DNA of 64,000 nt from Aphanomyces cochlioides (Eukaryota > Oomycota > Saprolegniomycetes > Saprolegniales > Verrucalvaceae), in NCBI GenBank assembly GCA_019828595.1, contig JAHQRK010000002.1, forward strand, positions 3,038,001 to 3,102,000. The letters are read 5' to 3'. Positions within the stretch are counted from its first letter, which is position 1; every line of letters begins with the position of its first letter. Shown piece after piece: positions 61,473-64,000 of this stretch. Under the pieces are notes generated by a model. It saw nothing but the letters and a program-made list of their open reading frames with translations, searched no databases and was not told the origin of the DNA. Both the position numbers and the translations under genes were made by a program.

Positions 61473-63287
61473 ATGCATCGGTGCTTGCAAGTCTGGCGGC
61501 TCTTTGAGCGTACACGGCCGCTTCCTCGTGGCAGTAAGGCTATTTGGAAGCGATCTTTTGCTAGGAAATCTCGACGCGAGGAGCCCGAAGACATCGACGA
61601 GTTTGACGATGATGTGTTTCCTGGTGGCAATTTCGACGACGACGAAGATTTTGACGATGAAGACTTTGACGATGAGGACTTTGACGACGAAGACTTTGAT
61701 ATGGACGATATGATGGAGTTCGAAGGCATGGAAGGGTTTGAAGACATGTCAGCATTCCATGCCGGTCATAGTTTCGGAGACAATGCCAAAGTGAAGGAAC
61801 AAGTGAAGAAGAAAGTGAGCATTCGTCGCGCCAAACACTCAAAGCGCAAATTTATCGATCGCATTCGCATCCGAGTGAAAGGCGGCCATGGTGGCAATGG
61901 ATGCACAAGTTTTGTGAGTAAGTTTCTTCATTAGTCCTGTGGGTTTGACATTGCATTGCACTTGTAGCTGAAGGTCCCGGTCAAAAACGACCCAACGGTG
62001 GTCACGGTGGTGCCGGTGGCGATGTCATTATTCGTGTCGACCCTCGCTTACAGAACTTGTACAAACCAACCCATCACTTCAATGGTGAAGACGGCTGGAA
62101 CGGCATGCGTACGTCAACTTTAGCCACTCAGCACATCTTAATGCTCTTTTTGTAGCCAACGACCGCGCCGGTCGACGCGGCAAAAATGTCATCGTGACTG
62201 TTCCACCAGGCACGATCGTCAAGCAAGTTGAGCGGGTAGTTCTGGTTCTTGAATGAGTAGGTGCTCACAAAATGCTTAGGTGGAACGATGGAACGACGAA
62301 CTGGAAGACTTTGAAATCGTTGATCGTCTAGAACCGATCGTGGACTTGGACAAGCCAGATGCAACGTTCTTGGCAGCTAAAGGCGGCAAGCCAGGTCTAG
62401 GAAGCCGCATTCTCACTGGCAAGACAACAAAGTACGGCGGCCTTCGCAAGACCATGGTAGGCTCTGTTGATATTGACGGCACAGCGTGACTTGTCTTATA
62501 GCCTGAAGGACGCAGCTTGGGTGTTCCAGGAACATCGGACTACTTGGAACTCGAGCTCAAGACCATCGCCGATGTCGGTCTCGTGGGCTATCCAAACGCA
62601 GGCAAATCCACGTTGCTGCGAACGTTGTCCAAGGCAACGCCTGAAGTGGCTCCATATCCCTTCACGACGCTCCACCCTAACGTTGGCATCGTGGAATTCC
62701 CAGTAAGCTCATCCTTTGCTACATTGTTTCTCACGACAATCGCCATCGACAGGATACCTTTCGATACAGCGTGGCCGACTTGCCAGGGTTGATCGAAGGT
62801 GCCCATCGCAACGTTGGTCTTGGCCACTCGTTTTTACGACATATTGAACGCACCAAGGCATGCTAGCCATCTACGTCATTCCATGGCTAATCATCTCGTA
62901 GATTCTGCTATACGTCCTTGACACTGCGGGAACGGAAGGCCGTGATCCCGTCGACGACTTCTACCACTTGCAAAACGAACTTGAATTGTACGCGCCAAAC
63001 ATTACGTCGCGACCGTCGTTGATTGCCGCCAACAAGATGGACGCTCCTGGTACTCAACTTCTGCTTGTGTATTTGTTACTGAATGTATGACAACATAGGC
63101 GCCGATGTCAACCTTGGGCGGCTCAAGAAAGCAACGCAGCTACCGCTTGTACCATTGAGGTAAGACGGCTCGCATTTCATTCTGGAATCTTGATTGATGT
63201 CGTAGCGCACTGCACAAGGTCGACATTAAAATTCTTGCGTCGTCCATTCGATGGATGATTGAAAACTACAAAGCAATCGAGGAATAG
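61473..63287 (+). CDS. Obg-family GTPase, probably mitochondrial (GTPBP5-like)
   Basis: Nine exons: 61473-61917, 61968-62108, 62156-62235, 62280-62456, 62502-62702, 62753-62857, 62902-63049, 63099-63159 and 63206-63287. The product is 479 aa. A basic, Arg-rich N-terminus ([28 protein letters not shown]) fits a mitochondrial presequence. A highly acidic Asp/Glu/Phe repeat region follows. The Obg glycine-rich domain is [13 protein letters not shown] and [11 protein letters not shown]. The GTPase has G1 [10 protein letters not shown]3 [10 protein letters not shown] and G4 NKMD. Obg proteins assist large-subunit ribosome assembly. The sixth intron (62858-62901) starts with GC. The acidic insert is unusual in this family. 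Confidence 0.9.
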
Positions 63288-63623
63288 ACCCGTATTTTAA
63301 CACACAACGAGAGATCTCCACTACCAATCTCTCTCACTTGCTCATCATTCTTGCTGCTAAAGTCAGTAGTTGCCTCATTCCATCCCTCTGGTGTACATCA
63401 ATAGACTTCGTAGACTTCAGGATGTACTGCTCCACCTACCAGATGGATAAAACAGACAACGAAGGATGATCCATCTCGATCCCTCTCGAGTTGGATGTCA
63501 ATCATACGTGGCTTCGTGTGTGGTGCGGTGCCAACGTCCTCGGACATCTATATCACTGGACGAAAGTATGGATCGAATGGCATTGGATGCTCACCACATG
63601 GCAAAGGACAGTCATTTTGAAAG
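63288..63623. other. Gap upstream of the LtrA-like gene
   Basis: About 340 bp; no gene or named element is seen. It presumably holds the promoter of the gene at 63624. Confidence 0.5.
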
Positions 63624-64000
63624 ATGCTGCGATCTGTGTGGAGCCAGCCATCGCTGAGTGCTGACTGGAGTGGGGACTATGAAGAGAAGTCTGCCGAGTG
63701 GTTTGAGCTCTTCCTTGACTTGCTCATGGTGACTGCATGTTCCAGCGTCGCGGAGACCCTCAAGGAAGACTTGACATTGCATGGCTTGATCTACTTTGTC
63801 TTCCTCACGTCTGCGTACACAGTGAGCTGGACACTCTACACGGGCTTTCATACCCGGTTCAACGAGAAGTCGCTCCTCCATTACTTGTTCCTCTACGTTT
63901 GGCTTGTGGGACTTGGTGGCATGGTGCTCGCTGGTGAACCTGGCGTCACCTTCACGATTGGACTTATCCTCATTCGAGCTGCTCAGTTAATGATGTACTC
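63624..64000 (+). CDS. LtrA-like multi-pass membrane protein, cut by the window edge
   Basis: The frame is open from the ATG at 63624 (MLRSVWSQPSLSADW...) to the end of the window, 125 codons so far. A TGA lies three codons upstream. The first helix carries the hallmark of low-temperature-requirement A proteins, EWFELFLDLLMVTACSSVAE. It is followed by a second helix (LIYFVFLTSAYTVSWTLYTGF) and a third (LFLYVWLVGLGGMVLAG). LtrA proteins are multi-pass and of unknown transport or signalling role; the C-terminal part is missing here. Confidence 0.78.
   Translation, partial: MLRSVWSQPSLSADWSGDYEEKSAEWFELFLDLLMVTACSSVAETLKEDLTLHGLIYFVFLTSAYTVSWTLYTGFHTRFNEKSLLHYLFLYVWLVGLGGMVLAGEPGVTFTIGLILIRAAQLMMY

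Noticed and set aside
63737..63937. Plus-strand ORF at the right edge in another frame
   Set aside because: The overlapping frame from 63624 carries the LtrA signature and stays open to the window end, so this one is a shadow.

Overview
This window reads as nuclear DNA of an oomycete, most likely of the Saprolegniales (Aphanomyces-like). That assignment is an inference. It rests on dense, mostly single-exon or lightly split genes; very small spliceosomal introns (usually 38-56 nt); intergenic gaps that fall to a few bases; plant-type RanGAP and ciliary-type genes (a glutamylase-like TTLL and a MAK-like kinase) side by side; a Crypton tyrosine-recombinase transposon; and degenerate interstitial TTTAGGG-like repeats. 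All starts given here are ATG. Exon joins were worked out by hand from GT(GC)-AG boundaries, reading frame and family conservation.

Layout. 1-5180: a decayed PIF/Harbinger element (SANT-like gene plus frameshifted DDE transposase), then AT-rich DNA with repeated palindromes. 5180-6940: DEAD-box RNA helicase. 7030-16240: an array of six related secreted, cysteine-rich, mostly GPI-anchored proteins (the last one broken), interrupted by two small genes for C-terminally membrane-anchored proteins. 16290-21510: a pogo/CENP-B-type HTH protein, a RanGAP whose whole LRR unit is duplicated within one chain, and an RCK/MAK-type kinase. 22040-29970: copies of a small four-helix membrane protein family (some pseudogenes, two almost identical), with a Crypton and a MITE between them. 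29990-33240: a second MITE with a perfect hairpin, then TSR1. 33670-37085: an inverted repeat with 1.66 kb arms built from two MULE fragments and flanked by a 9-bp duplication. 37420-44500: BAG6-like ubiquitin-domain protein, a helicase-less CHD1-tail protein and a TTLL. 45200-63290: housekeeping genes (two METTL21-like methyltransferases, PRMT3, RAB3GAP2, Prp31, a 2OG oxygenase, an Obg GTPase), a multi-TM/lipase fusion, and a 1-kb terminal-inverted-repeat element carrying a zinc-finger gene. The right edge cuts an LtrA-like membrane protein.

How the genes relate. Outside the two family arrays there is no sign of pathway clustering: the housekeeping genes cover ribosome assembly (TSR1), splicing (Prp31), Ran and Rab cycles (RanGAP, RAB3GAP2), cilia and tubulin (TTLL, MAK-like kinase), protein methylation and the mitochondrial ribosome (Obg). 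They are organised by tight convergent pairs (3-15 bp between stop codons) and short divergent promoters. Several of those promoters carry a palindromic ATCCGGAT motif or a C-rich/G-rich AAACCCT-type repeat. I saw no rRNA, tRNA or CRISPR.
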